Positions 21,946 to 32,824 of a stretch of DNA of 64,000 nt are shown here, one piece after another. The DNA is from Prorocentrum cordatum (Eukaryota > Sar > Dinophyceae > Prorocentrales > Prorocentraceae). Position 1 is the first letter of the stretch, and each line of letters begins with the position of its first letter. Where the stretch lies: assembly GCA_963575745.1 (NCBI GenBank), contig CAUYUJ010017908.1:127501-191500 (forward strand), given 5' to 3'. The notes beneath the pieces are model-generated. The model was not told where the DNA came from. It searched no databases and saw only the letters and a program-made list of their open reading frames with translations. A program made the position numbers and the translations under genes.

Positions 21946-22495
21946 ATGATTTCGCCCTCCGGCAGGCAGAGGTCGACGGATTATGATGATGATGACCATG
22001 ATGATGTTGCGGTTGGTGATGATGACGATGACAAATGTGATGACGGCGAGGATGTGGACGGCCATGGTGATGAGGATGACGATATTTGTTGCGATTTTTG
22101 TTATGATGCAGCGGGCGCGGAGAGGAGGCGAGGTGGGCTGGTTTGAGGATGCGAGGATAGGGAGGATGTAGAGGAGACGTGTGATGATCCGGATCTAGAG
22201 AAGGAGGCTGAGGATAGGGAAGTGAGGAGGAGGAGGAGGCGGAATGGAGGCGTAGGATGAGGAAGAGTAGGATCCCGAGGAGTCGTGAGGTGACAGCGAA
22301 GGAGGAGAAGACGTGGAGGAGTCGGGAGGAGTCCCTGTATCACCCCCAGCGTGTCCCGACATAATCGGTGCACCACGCGCCACATGGGCTAGTTTCTGTT
22401 CAGTTTATTGTCGCCTGCTGTCCAGTCCGCGAGATTTGCAGCCAGGTAGTCAATTGTCCTCAAATCATCCCTCCCCCTCCTCGTTTTCCCCTCAG
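21946..22495. other. GAT remnants and spacer
   Basis: Decayed GAT repeat to about 22,080, then mixed GGA-rich and unique sequence. It ends in the pyrimidine tract feeding the acceptor at 22,495. Confidence 0.4.
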
Positions 22496-22606
22496 AGATC
22501 GACTCCCAGACATCTCCCGAGGTGCGTTCTGACGAGGATTCTCGAGGGGAATCCAGCCATGGCGATAAGGAAATTCCTGGAGGCCCCAAAAGTGGGAACA
22601 TGTGCA
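22496..22606 (+). CDS. candidate exon, unknown protein
   Basis: One of the better acceptors in the window: CCTCCTCGTTTTCCCCTCAG ends at 22,495. The frame from ATC at 22,498 reads IDSQTSPEVRSDEDSRGESS then HGDKEIPGGPKSGNMC. Polar, Ser/Asp/Glu-rich, probably a disordered linker. The donor is unclear; a second TCGCCCCTCAG acceptor lies at 22,653. Function unknown. Confidence 0.45.
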
Positions 22607-22654
22607 GAAACCTCTTCGCTCCTTCCCACTCCTCGTTCTCCTCGCCCCTCAGAG

Positions 22655-22830
22655 GCCCTCTCCTCCTCCTCCTCCTCCTCCTCCTCCTCCTCCTCCTCCT
22701 CCTCCTCCTCCTCCTCCTCCTCCTCCTCTTCCCCCTCCCCCTCCTCCTCCTCCTCCTCCTCCTCCTCCTCCTCGTCCTCCTCCTCCTCCTCGTCCTCCTC
22801 CTCCTCGTCCTCCTCCTCCTCCTTCTCGCC
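22655..22830. repeat. (TCC)n microsatellite
   Basis: About 55 CTC/TCC triplets with CGT interruptions. Confidence 0.97.
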
Positions 22831-22886
22831 CTTGAGGGGCCCCCCCTCCCTGAGGAGGACGAGCTCCCCAATCCCCGCGACCTCAC

Positions 22887-23030
22887 GCGGCCGCCCGGAA
22901 GGCGCAGCTGGAGGCTAGGATGCTGGAGGATCACGTCGAGCTCGACGTCCAGAAGACGCCTAGCCAGGAGGACCCAGCTACCCCGGTCGGGCTTGGCCAT
23001 CTTCTTTACTCGTGGGCGGCAAAGAGGGGG
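22887..23030 (+). CDS. candidate exon, coiled-coil-like segment
   Basis: Frame 0 reads AARKAQLEARMLEDHVELDV then QKTPSQEDPATPVGLGHLLY and SWAAKRG, ending near a GT at 23,031. The first part has heptad-like spacing of L, M and V with charged faces, suggesting a short helix or coiled coil. No clear acceptor, so the start is approximate. The minus strand is open but less protein-like. Family unknown. Confidence 0.45.
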
Positions 23031-23065
23031 GTGATGACTAGGGGGGGTGGATATCATGGCGGGGG

Positions 23066-23205
23066 CCATGATGTCTCCCCAGATTTTCTGGCGCCTCTTC
23101 TTGTGTCAATACGTTCCTGGCACCCCCTCTGGGCCGCGCACATGCCGCCGGCCATGATTTACACCCCCCCCTCTCGGACGTCCCCCTCTTGGACGCCCCT
23201 GACTT
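23066..23205. repeat. dispersed repeat, copy 1 of 2
   Basis: Matches 38,968-39,105 (ATSTCCCCAGWTTTCTGG, CAATACGT, GGCCGCG, CTCTTGGACGCCCC blocks) in direct orientation. Confidence 0.6.
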
Positions 23206-23208
23206 TTA

Positions 23209-23407
23209 CGGTCGTGGGCTTGCGTTTAGCGTGTCGCGCCGCCGGTTCTGACCCCCTAGGCTTCGGCACGACGCGTTATCCGTGTCCCCGTCCCCGCGCC
23301 CAGCCGTCCGCCCCGCGGAGCGGGGCGACACGCCGTCCGCTCGCGAGGGCGCAGCGTGTCGCCCGGGGCCGCCGCCGCAACACGCTGAGCAAACGCTCCC
23401 GACCGTG
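23209..23407. mobile_element. foldback element, GCTCAGCGTGTCGCG family, copy 1
   Basis: Left TTGCGTTTAGCGTGTCGCGC pairs with inverted CAACACGCTGAGCAAACGCT on the right. Same family as 49,494-49,712. Confidence 0.65.
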
Positions 23408-23496
23408 AGTGCACGACGCGCGAGCAGCAGCGGGGGGAGCACTGATCGCATCGGCAATCACTCGCTCGGCGAGAGGCTTCCGGCGCTGCGACCGCT

Positions 23497-23626
23497 TGCG
23501 AGCCCTACCCCGGCGGGCCCAGCCCTCCTATGCTGGAGTGTCGGGCACCGCTGCCGGGGTTCACTTTGCTGCAGAGATCTCTCGGAGGCGTTTCAGACAT
23601 TTGACCTGCGGGGGTAGGGCTCACAT
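23497..23626. mobile_element. foldback element, GAGCCCTACCCC family, copy 1
   Basis: Left GCGAGCCCTACCCC and right GGGGTAGGGCTCACAT are inverted; the core GTGTCGGRCACC...GGGGYTCACTT is shared with 49,351-49,474 and in part with 36,163-36,210. Confidence 0.6.
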
Positions 23627-23627
23627 C

Positions 23628-23850
23628 TGGTTGCCTACCAATTTCAGGCGATCGCGAACATGGATTAAGGGGGCGTGGATTCGCGACGGGTCCCGTTTCC
23701 ATAGGAAATCGCGGATCTCCGCCGCCGAGCAAGGCGGCACCGGTCGCATTCTGGGGAGGGCACCCGATCCATGGATTTGGCGACCGCGCGCCAAATCCAT
23801 GGACCGCTAGTCCATGTTGGCGCACCCCCGAATTTTGGTTGCCTACCAAT
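23628..23850. repeat. segment between 15-bp direct repeats
   Basis: TGGTTGCCTACCAAT at 23,628-23,642 and 23,836-23,850 flanks about 193 bp that contains the inverted pair CCATGGATTTGG / CCAAATCCATGG. It could be an insertion with a long target duplication, or a repeat end. Confidence 0.5.
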
Positions 23851-24415
23851 GCCATGCAACGGAGTGAAGCGCAGGGCGTGTCTCGGCCCTGCTCGGCCCG
23901 GCTCGGCCATCCTCTCTACCCAGCGCTCGTTGAGAGCGGGTATTTTCTTGGGCTCCCAGGTTCCAGTTTTGCGTGAGGCGTCGTCCTACTTCAGGGGTCG
24001 AGCGGTTTTCCCCCTTCCCTCCTCTTCAGAGGGCGGGCGGAAGCCCAATGTACTTTCAACGCCTTCCTGCTCCACATTTCTGCCCTTCTCTTCAGACCGA
24101 TTGGAAGGTGCACGGTTCGCGAGTAGCAGCCTGGGGAGTGCTTACGAAGATCAGTAACATTATGGCGAAGGGCTTAACCCCCTCAGGAGAGGAACCAGTA
24201 CTGATGCCGTCACCCTTGCCTCGTTCTCGCCTTTTTGGGTCTCCTGGGAGGCCCTCGCCGCCGCGGCTGTACTCTCCTCGAGATTCTGGTCCGAACGCAC
24301 TCTGTGAGAGGTCCGGGGAGTAGCGGCATGGGTACCTCTTGGTTTTCTAACCCCATGCACTTGTGTGGAGCGCAGGGCGTGGCGGTCTCCTCGTATCCTA
24401 CGCGCCGCGGGATGG
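23851..24415. other. non-repetitive spacer
   Basis: Unique-looking. A 45-bp stretch near 24,303-24,355 resembles 28,811-28,855 (GAGAGGTCCGGRGAG, TTGGTTTTC). No gene. Confidence 0.35.
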
Positions 24416-25130
24416 ATGGCATTCGGGTCTCTGGCGTGGTGTGCCAACACGGGCGGGGGGACGCGTGTGAACGCCTTTGCTGTGGCCGTCGGTGGAGCTC
24501 CACGTGGGGGCACGATCCGTGTGAGCGGTGTGCCTAATTTGGCCGAGGCCCGCATGCTAACGAGCACGGTGAGGTAGGTGGAGCTCTTTGTGAGACACGA
24601 TCCGTGAGAGGGGTGCGCCGAACTGTGCGCGGGCCTGCATGCGAACCCTCCCGCTTGGGCCGTAAGTGGCTCTCCCTGCGGGGCGCGATCCGCGTGAGGG
24701 GTGTGCCGAACTGGGCGGGGGGGCGCATGTGAACGCCCTCACTGGGGCTGTTGGTGCAGCTTCCTATGGTTCTGTAGCAAATCATGGGAGCCTGGTATAC
24801 CCTCGTAATTCCGTCTTTAGCGTCGATTAGTGTCGATGAGCGTCTGGGAGTCGATGGGATATCGCCGGTTTGGCGTCGGCCAGCGCCGATTAGCGTCGAT
24901 TGAGCTTCGATTAGCGTTGATTTAGCGTCGACTCGCAAGAGCCAACACGATGGTATGGGAGGCTCCCACGAGTTGCCACCGCACGATCCGCGCGAGAGCT
25001 GCTCCGAAGCAGGCGGGGAGACCTGTGCGAACGCTTCCATCGGGGCGTTCGGTGGAGCTCCTGAGGGGGGCACGACCAGTGTCAGCGATGTGCCGACACG
25101 GGCGTGGGGACCCGCGTGCCCTCTCCCCCC
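24416..25130. repeat. about 90-bp minisatellite, six copies, interrupted
   Basis: Units share GGTGGAGCTCC, GGGGCACGATCCGTGTGAG and GGCGGGGGGACGCGTGTGAACG. Four lie before and two after a foldback element at 24,777-24,978. Confidence 0.75.
24777..24978. mobile_element. foldback element with TTAGCGTCGA core repeats, inside the minisatellite
   Basis: Arms GGGAGCCTGGTATACCCTCG and inverted CGATGGTATGGGAGGCTCCC flank a core of about ten TTAGCGTCGA-like units. A left-truncated relative is at 33,909-34,100. Confidence 0.65.
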
Positions 25131-25285
25131 AGACCCCCGACGTGGTGATCTGTTCACAACGTCGACCCCCAGAGGTCTGGACCCCTCCCCCGGGACCGCT
25201 TTCTCGTCCCGAGCCGTTCTTTGACAGTCCCGAGGCCCGGCGAGGGCCCCCAGAGGCCGAAACTAGCGAAAACCTCCGGTCGTGA
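25110..25285. repeat. dispersed repeat, copy 1
   Basis: Direct match to 39,205-39,385: CCCCAGACCCCCGACG, CGTCGACCCCCAGAGGTCT, CCGAGGCCCGGCRAGGGCCC. Part (25,230-25,285) is repeated inverted at 25,735-25,775. 25,286-25,430 is GC-rich and open in all plus frames; coding status undecided. Confidence 0.7.
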
Positions 25286-25434
25286 TTTTTCCGCGGCGCG
25301 AGGAGGTCGGGGCCTGCAGCTGCCGTCGCCTCCTGCGGGACCCCGCCGGGGCAGGGCTCGGACTGCAGCGGCGGCACGCGGCTGTGCCGCGGGGTCCTGC
25401 CGCATGGCGCCCTCCTCTCGAGACCGGAGCCAGG

Positions 25435-25600
25435 AGGGGGAGGAGGATGAGGAGGAGGAGGAGGAGGAGGAGGAGGAGGAGGAGGAGGAGGAGGAGGAGG
25501 AGGAGGAGGAGGAGGAGGAGGAGAGGAGGAGGAGGAGGAGGAGGAGGAGGAGGAGGAGGAGGCGGAGGAGGAGGCGGAGGAGGAGGAGGAGGAGGAGCTT
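25435..25600. repeat. (GGA)n microsatellite
   Basis: About 55 GGA triplets with phase slips. Confidence 0.97.
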
Positions 25601-26146
25601 CCCTCGAGGCCGGGGCCGCCTCCGGCGGGAAGCCGGCCTTCAGCTGATTCGCCAGCCCCCGCTTTGCCCCCCCCCTCCACTCTTCCCCCAGACCCTCTCG
25701 AACCATGAAGAAGCATGAAGGCAGGTTCTTCTCGCTACTTTTGGCCTCTGGGGGCCCTCGCCGGGCCTCGGGAGCGTGGGGGAAGAACTGCAAGATGTTG
25801 GAAAATCACGACTGGAGCCCTCCCCCCCATCTTTCTGGGGCTTTTTTGGAGCCTGATCGATCTGTGCTGGCCCCATGGCCAGAACCTGGGCGAAACGGCC
25901 CGACGCGATAGAAGTTGCAACGCCCAAATCTCAGGTTCGTCCGCACCGCCCTGGGGTCGGGCGGGGCTAGGACGAGGATAAATCCATTCCAGAGCGTTCC
26001 GGGACGCTCTCGGAGCGTTCCGGAACGTTCTGGGAAGGCCGCGGTGCCCGATACATCCTCCAGAGCCGCTGGATCTCAGAGGTTCTCGATTTATCCTCAC
26101 CCGATTTTATTTTCGTCCTGGACTCGTCTTGTGGGGGCCGCGCCAG
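25601..26146. other. spacer, possible exon remnants
   Basis: 25,605-25,640 reads LEAGAASGGKPAFS then TGA with only G/C third positions. GAGCGTTCCGGGACGCTC and CGGAGCGTTCCGGAACGTTC form short hairpins near 25,995, and GAGGATAAATC/GATTTATCCTC is an inverted pair (25,974, 26,089). Confidence 0.35.
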
Positions 26147-26285
26147 GAGTTCCAGGACATGCCCGGGGCCGAGACGCCCAGCGAGTCGCCGGCCCGCTTC
26201 GACGCGGCCGTGCTGGAGCTCCTGGCCCCGGAGCCGCCCGAGGACGCGCCGGCCTCTCGGGACTCGCCGCCGCCGCTGCCGAAGG
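26147..26285 (+). CDS. candidate exon, unknown protein
   Basis: Follows CCGCGCCAG and reads EFQDMPGAETPSESPARFDA then AVLELLAPEPPEDAPASRDS and PPPLPK, ending before GTGGCGG at 26,286. Third positions are G or C at almost every codon, the strongest such bias in the window. Acidic and Pro-rich, suggesting a linker next to a short helix (FDAAVLELL). No domain recognised. Confidence 0.5.
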
Positions 26286-27239
26286 GTGGCGGTCAGCAGC
26301 GGCCCTGGGCGGCCTTCGGCGGGCGTCGGCGCAGAGGAGGGAAATCACTACACGTCGGTCGTTGAAAGTCGGTATTTCTGGATGCCCAGATCCCAGTCTG
26401 CTTCAAGCTGTGGTGTGCTTGTTCTTCTCTGGGAGGACCTGGACCCAATCTACTTGATCCGCCTTCCTACTTCGTGTCTTTATCTACCTCTTCCGACCGA
26501 CGTGTGCTTCTCGGCCACGCGTAGAGGGGGGTTAGGGGGAGCGGGGAAGGCTTCTTAGAAGCAGGCTGCTTCTTAGAAGGCGCGGGCCTTGCCCTGGGTG
26601 CCGTGATGCCATCTCCACTCACTTGCCCTATCGAGCTCCACCCTCCACCAACTCGGCCTTCGACCTCCGGCATCCGACATCCAGCCTTTCACCTTCACAT
26701 CGACCTCCACCTATCGACTTTCAACCTCCACCAGACCAGCACCCCGACCTTCAGCGTCCATATCCGAACTTTCCATCTGCACCTGCACCTATCGACCTCA
26801 AGCGCCTACCAGCGCAAAATTCCTACCTCCTGCATCCACCTTGCCACCTCCACCTCCACCTATCGACCTCCAGCGCAGCAGTCCCTACCGCCAACAGCGC
26901 CGCCGCCATGACCACCACTCCCCCTTGCCGCCACCGCCGCCGCCACAACCTCACAACCCGCGCCCCGTCCACTTCCACAACACGGGCCGTGCATGCGCAC
27001 CTCCACTCCAGCTCCGACTCCTGCCCCGACGCCTGCGCCGCCTCCGACGCTGCTCCTTCTGGCGCCTGCTTGATTTGATGCCCGATTACAGCCCCAGCTA
27101 CAACAACGGCCGCCGACTGCAGCTCCCCATCGACTCCAGCTCACCAGCGACTGAATTCAATGCACGACCTGCGCGCAGGGAGTTGCGCTGTTGGGCCCAC
27201 GGTGCACGGGTACCAGTACCCGTGCCCGTCACCCTGCAG

Positions 27240-27308
27240 CTTCCGCCCTGGCACGAGGACGGCTACCTGAAATACCTGACGTGGTTCCGATGGACAGGGA
27301 GGCCTTGA
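27240..27308 (+). CDS. candidate exon, unknown protein
   Basis: After CACCCTGCAG the frame reads LPPWHEDGYLKYLTWFRWTG then RP and TGA. The aromatic-rich composition (W, H, Y, F) is very unlike repeat translation, and third positions are mostly G/C. It lies inside the long foldback copy. Family unknown. Confidence 0.35.
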   Translation, partial: LPPWHEDGYLKYLTWFRWTGRP

Positions 27309-27631
27309 CATTGGTGCCGGGGTGCGACACCATGGTGACGACGGTGTGAGCCGCTCTCCCGCACGCTCCCTCTTTGGCGGGGCCTCCTCCTGTTCCTCCT
27401 CTCCTTTTGGCTGCGCTGTGCTATTTGGGATTTTATGGAAGTGGCCGCTGGGGCCAGGGGTTTGCCGCACAGTGCCCTTGCCCCTTCCCCTCCCCCTCCC
27501 CCTCGTTCCTTTCCCAGTTTTGGGCCTCTCGGGGACACTTTCTTTGCTCGCAAATTAGATATATGACTGGCTCTGCAGTCCCTCCTGGCTTGTGACTTAG
27601 AGCTTTCTGCGCGCCCCTCCGGATGGCAAGC

Positions 27632-27770
27632 TCTGTATTTACCGGTCGTTCGGTTGGTGAGCCGGGGGCGCCGCGAGTTGCGTTTACCTGTCGTTCGGCT
27701 GGCGAGCTGGGGACGCCCAAAGCTGCATTTACCAGTCGTTCGGCTGGCAAGCTGCGGACACCAAAGGCTG
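27632..27770. repeat. 45-bp tandem repeat, three copies
   Basis: Units TTTACCRGTCGTTCGGYTGG at about 27,634, 27,681 and 27,727. Confidence 0.8.
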
Positions 27771-27890
27771 TTCTCTTCCGAAAGAAAAAAGGAGCGGGCT
27801 TTGTCCGTAGATGTGAGGCCCGCGCCTTCTAAGAAACAGCCTGCTTCGAAGAAGCCTTCCCCCCTCCCCCTACCCCCCTGTGCGCGCTGC

Positions 27891-28339
27891 CAAATTTCAA
27901 ACCACCAGCCCCAAGTGAACGTTATTTCGCCCCCCAAGGTAACGTTCGTTGCCTGGGCCGACCTCCCCCATCCCACCCCCCCGGCTGACGCCAACGATCG
28001 TGTTGGGAGGGTGGCCTGGAGGACCCCCCCCCTCGCCACGTGCTGTGGTGCACGGGCGATTGCTGCGCCCGTGGCGCGGACGCACCCTGGCGGGTGCACG
28101 CCGCGGCCGCCGTTACCGTGACTCTCTCGCTCGACCCCCCCCCCCCTTCAGGTAATGACCGTTACCCACAGGAAAAAACGGTCACCAACCCAACCCGAAG
28201 GTCCCAGACCGCCTAAATTTTGGGCTGGGGGGTGTTTGAGCTCCATCGTGCCTTTTCAGTGTTCTTGAGTGCTCCCCCGCAGGAAATCGACGATTTCAAC
28301 TATGACTTCGGGTTGGGTGTGGGTGTTTTGGTAGGTCGC
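27891..28339. other. non-repetitive spacer
   Basis: C-rich; two GTAACGTT/AACGTTA-like motifs near 27,915-27,945. No gene. Confidence 0.35.
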
Positions 28340-28535
28340 CAGAGAAGGTGCACTGGGGGCCCGTGCCAAGTTTCACTCTGCTTGCCTCCAGGATGCCCTC
28401 GGTTCCTTGGATTTCGATAGTTTTGCGATGGAAAGCGCGAGGTTCCCAAACCAAAAATCGATGGACGCCCTGGGGTCTAAGGGTTGGGTTTCTTGTTGAA
28501 GGTTTCTTGAGGACTGGCCTCCTCTGTGCAACTGC
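28340..28535. repeat. dispersed repeat, copy 2 of 2
   Basis: Direct relative of 2,740-2,990. Confidence 0.65.
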
Positions 28536-29168
28536 CGCCACACTTCCCTTGGTTTCGCCTTTCTGGCGCTCCCAGTGGGGCCCTTGCCTCCACGGCTGGC
28601 TTCGCGTCAAACTGCTGGTCCAGAAGCATCTTTCGAGTAGGGGATCGATTACATCATCGATTCACCCCAGCATCGATTTTTTCTCGTCGGATCTACAAAC
28701 AGATACGTAGCACAAGTCAATGGGGCAACCTTCGCATATCTCGTATATTCGGCTGAACACCAAGTTTGGGGTCACTCACTTCTGTTGTCGATCCCCTGCT
28801 CGACTCCTGGGAGAGGTCCGGAGAGCAACGGTATCGGTACTTGTTGGTTTTCCCTTCGGCGGCGGCGGCGGCTTTCGGCAGCTCTCGTCGCTGCCGCCGC
28901 CGCCGACGTCGACGACGACGTCGTCGACGTGGTTTTTGTTGCTCCGTAGCTTCGACCTCTTGGGGACGTTTTTCGGGCCATGGGGACCATCAGCTGACTT
29001 TGGATGGGATGGACAACTGGCCAGGATGGACCCCGCGATCGGTTTGGGGACCGATGGGCAGCGGACTTTAGGACGGCGACGACGACGACAGAGGTTTTAG
29101 GCTGTTGTTGGTTCTCTGTAGGTTTTCCTGGGAGACGGCAGAAACACCCGACAAACAATTTTTCACAG
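28536..29168. other. spacer, possibly coding in parts
   Basis: 28,855-28,930 is GGC/GCC/GAC-rich. 28,990-29,085 is open in two frames that both look moderately protein-like, so I did not choose. Confidence 0.3.
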
Positions 29169-29332
29169 TCGTCGGGCTCTGGGACCCCTGTCGTGCCCCG
29201 ACCTGCAAACGACGACACGGCGGGGCTTCGAGGCAAAAGGCGGGTCTCGTCCCTCGTCGAGGTCTTCTGGGAGGGAGGGCACGGTGCTCCAGCACCTCCC
29301 AGTATCTCCTACAGCTATCCGGGACCCCGTGG
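29169..29332 (+). CDS. candidate 164-bp exon, unknown protein
   Basis: Acceptor AATTTTTCACAG ends at 29,168 and donor GTAATG starts at 29,333, both good matches to eukaryotic splice sites. The frame reads SSGSGTPVVPRPANDDTAGL, then RGKRRVSSLVEVFWEGGHGA and PAPPSISYSYPGPR. Mixed polar/aromatic composition. No stop inside; the first in-frame stop (TAA) would come within the donor. Family unknown. Confidence 0.5.
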
Positions 29333-29529
29333 GTAATGACAACTCTCGGCAGCTTTCCTGCTTCTCCTCTTCCTCCTCATCCTCAGTGGTCGTCCTCTTC
29401 CTCCCTTCCCCCCTCTTGTCTCTTTTAGGTCTGGCGAGGAGGAGCGTAGAACGAGGGGAGGGGAGGGGAGGAGAGGAGGAGGGAGGGATGGGGGAGATAG
29501 AGCGGAGGGCAAGGGAGGGAGGAGGAGGA

Positions 29530-30213
29530 TGAGGTAGAGGGGAATGGGGAGGGGGAGGGGGAGGGGGAGGAGGAGGAGGGGAAGGAGGAGGAGGAGGAGG
29601 AGGAGGAGGAGGAAGAGGAGGAGGAGGAGGAGGAGTGGCAGGAGGAAAAGGATGAGGAGGAGGAGGAAGATGAGGAGGAGGAGGAGGAGGGATGATGACG
29701 ATCATGACTCTGATGATGCTGATGATGATGATGATTCTGATGCTGATGCTGATGCTGATGCTGCTGCTGAGTATGATGATAATGATGCTGATGCTGATGC
29801 TGACGATGATGCTGATGCTGACGCTGCGGATGATGGTGATGCTGAGGATGGCGATTATGATGCCGATGAAGATGACGATGATGCTGCTGCTGATGGTAAT
29901 ATTTATGACACAGTTGATGATGATGCTGATGCTGATGATGATGGCGGTGATGGTAATGATGATGCTGATGATGACGATGGTGATAATTGGATGAGGACGA
30001 TTATGATGCTGAGTATGATGATGCTGTTGATGATGATGACGATGCGGATGACGATGCTGCTGACGGTGGTGATTATGATGATGCTGATGATGATGCTGAT
30101 GCTGATGATAATGGAGATGATGCGGATACTGTTGATGATGATGATGCTGATGCGGACGATGATGATGCTGACGGGAATGACGATGCTGCTGCTTCTGCTG
30201 ATGATGCTGATGC

Positions 30214-30257
<44 letters not shown>

Positions 30258-30378
30258 GTGGTGATGATGATGATGACGATGCTGATGCTGATGCTGATGC
30301 TGATGATGATGATGCTGATGATGCTGATGATGCTCATGATGCTCATGATGCTGATGCTGATGCTGCTGCTGCTGATGC

Positions 30379-30424
<46 letters not shown>

Positions 30425-30480
30425 AATGATGATGATGATGATTATGGTGATGGTGACGGTGATGGTGATGGTGATGATGA
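29530..30480. repeat. (GGA)n joined to (GAT)n
   Basis: (GGA)n to 29,690, then (GAT)n with GCT, GAC and GGT variants to 30,480. Confidence 0.97.
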
Positions 30481-30649
30481 TGGTTGTTTTGCATCTGTCA
30501 CACTTGCCCCTCCCGGCGTTCCCGCCCTGGTTGTCCACCGATCCGAAGGCCAGGAGACTTGCATGAGAAGGGTGAATCAACGTAACTGTTGCGCCCTCAT
30601 AATCCAGAAGCCTTCCAAAACGCCATATCTGGTATTCTGATCGTGGGCC

Positions 30650-30890
30650 GACACAAAATTTCTGGCACGCTGATCATGGGAACCCGGGAAACTCTTGCAA
30701 CTTTTGAGACCGAATGTGCGCGGTAAATGCGCGCAGCGCTAAGGCGAGAACAGCATTTTGAAAACGATTCGACTCCAATCCGTGAAACTCTAACATTTTT
30801 TTCAATCGAATGTGAGCGGCGCGAAGGCGAGAGCCGCATTTTGTAAACGACCCACCCTCCATATGTGAAAGTGTTGCCAACTTTGAAACT
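30650..30890 (-). repeat. 75-bp minisatellite, minus orientation
   Basis: On the minus strand units read GGAGGGYGGGTCGTTTWCAA then AATGYGGCTCTCGCCTTMGC and GCGCGCATT. The same family forms 45,950-46,850 (plus) and 53,020-53,230 (minus). Confidence 0.65.
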
Positions 30891-30984
30891 TCAGGGCTAT
30901 AAATGGTGAGGAAGTCTCAGGCGAAACGCCCGGCCCGCCTGAAAACAATGGCCTCGGAGTGCGACAGGGAAATAACACTTATGA

Positions 30985-31470
30985 GGAAAAGAGGAAGAGG
31001 AGGAGGCGGCGGCGGAGGAGGATGCGGAGGAGGAGGCGGAGGAGGAGGGGGCAGAGGAGGAGGAGGAGGAGGAGGAAGAGGAGAAGGAGGAGGAGGAGGG
31101 GGGAGAGGAAGAGGAGGAGGAGGAGGAGGAGGAGGGGAGGAGGAGGGAAGAGGAGGAGCAGGAGGAGGAGGAGGAGGAGCAGGCGGAGGCGGAGGCGGAG
31201 GCGAAAGTGGAGGCGAAAGTGGAGGCGGAGGCGGATGAGGAGGAGGAGGAGGAGGAGGCGGAGGAGGAGAAGGTGGAGGAGGAGGAGGAGGGGGAGGAGG
31301 AGGAGGAGGAGGTGGAGGATGGAGGCGGAGGAGGAGAAGGAGGAGGAATAAGAGGAGAAGGAGGATGAGAAGGATGACGATTATGATAAAGATGATGATG
31401 ACGATGACGATGATGGCGATGATGAGGATGATGATGCTGATACTGCTGATGATGATGCTGATGATGATGG

Positions 31471-31501
<31 letters not shown>

Positions 31502-31937
31502 CATGATCCTGATTATGCTGCTGATGATGATGAGGACGCTGATGCTCATGCTGATGCTGCTAATGATGATGCTGATAACGACGATGATGCTGCTGATGAT
31601 GATGCTGTTGCTGATGCTAAGAATGCTGATGATGCTGCTGGTGATGATGATGTTGATACTGATGATGATGCTGCTGCTGCTGATGATGATGATGATGCTG
31701 ATGCTGATGATGCTGATGCTGCTGATGTTGATGATGATGCTGATGCTGCTGCTGCTGATGATTATGATACTGCTGCTGCTGATGATGATGATGCTGATGT
31801 TGATGATGATACTGATGATGTTGATGATGATGGTGCTGATGATGATGATGATGATGATGCGACGAGGATGATGATGCTAATGATGATGATCATGCTGTGA
31901 TGATGAAGATGATGATGCTGATGCTGATGCTGCTGAT

Positions 31938-31992
<55 letters not shown>

Positions 31993-32159
31993 CTGATGAT
32001 GATGATGATGTTTATGGTGATGATGATGAGGATGATCATGATGATGATGAAGATGATGATGATGAGGAGGAGGATGATGATGATGTTGATGATGATGGAT
32101 GAGTGCTGATGATGATGATGATGATGATGATGATGAGGAGAGATGATGATGACGCTGAT

Positions 32160-32235
<76 letters not shown>

Positions 32236-32690
32236 GATGATGAGGAGGAGGAGGAGGAGGAGGATGAGGATGAGATGAGGGATGAGGAGGAGAAGGATGA
32301 TGGAGGAGGAGGAGCAGGAGGAGGAGGAGGAAGTGGAGGAGGAGGAGGCGGAGGAGGATGTGGTGGAGAGAGGAGGAGGAGGAGAAGGAGGAGGAGGAGG
32401 AGGAGGAGCAGCGATGCGAGGAGATGGGAGGGATGGGGAGGAGGGGGGGTAGAGGAAAGAGGAGGAGAGGAGGAGGAGGATGAGGAGGAGGAGGAGGAGG
32501 AGGAGGGAGGAGGAGGAGGAGGAGGAGGAGGAGGAGGAGGAGGAGGAGGAGGGGGGGAGAGGAGGAGGAGGGAGGTGGAGGAGGAGGAGGACGACCAGGA
32601 GGAGGAGGAGGAGGAGGAGGAGGAGGAGGAGGAGGAGGAGGAGGAGGAGGAGGAGGAGTAGGAGGAGGAGGAGGAGGAGGGGGAGCGGTC
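30985..32690. repeat. (GGA)n - (GAT)n - (GGA)n compound block
   Basis: GGA/GGC triplets to 31,365, GAT with GCT to about 32,240, then GGA to 32,690. About 1.7 kb of triplets with the purine-rich strand on top in both GGA arms. Confidence 0.97.
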
Positions 32691-32742
32691 CAGGCACCGT
32701 GCCCGCCCTCTCTCAGCCATGCCCAGGCCGTCCTGCACCCAC

Positions 32743-32824
32743 CTCTTGGGGAGATAGGGTGTTGAACTGCCTGGCCAGAGGGCGGTACCAGGTAAATATG
32801 AAGTGGTTCACGCTCACGCAGGCC
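32743..32824 (-). CDS. candidate minus-strand exon, unknown protein
   Basis: Read on the minus strand, acceptor CTGTCTCCCAG precedes GCC TGC and the frame gives ACVSVNHFIFTWYRPLARQF then NTLSPQE, followed by donor GTGGGTG. Both splice signals and the aromatic-rich peptide support it. The plus strand is also open (YQVNMKWFTLTQAWETG) with CAG-GTAAAT, so the strand is uncertain. 32,990-33,030 minus (FDLGHLYLAR then GTGGGT) could be an upstream exon. Confidence 0.35.

Larger units (their letters stand above)
26516..27890. mobile_element. foldback element, CTTCTTAGAAGC family, long copy
   Basis: Left arm about 26,516-26,588 (GGCTTCTTAGAAGCAGGCTG then CTTCTTAGAAGGCGCGGGCC) pairs with inverted 27,817-27,890. 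The compact relative at 47,665-47,823 has a loop of only about 15 bp; here 1.2 kb separates the arms, including a CACCTCCACCTATCGACCTC-type repeat (26,640-26,890) and a candidate exon. Confidence 0.65.
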
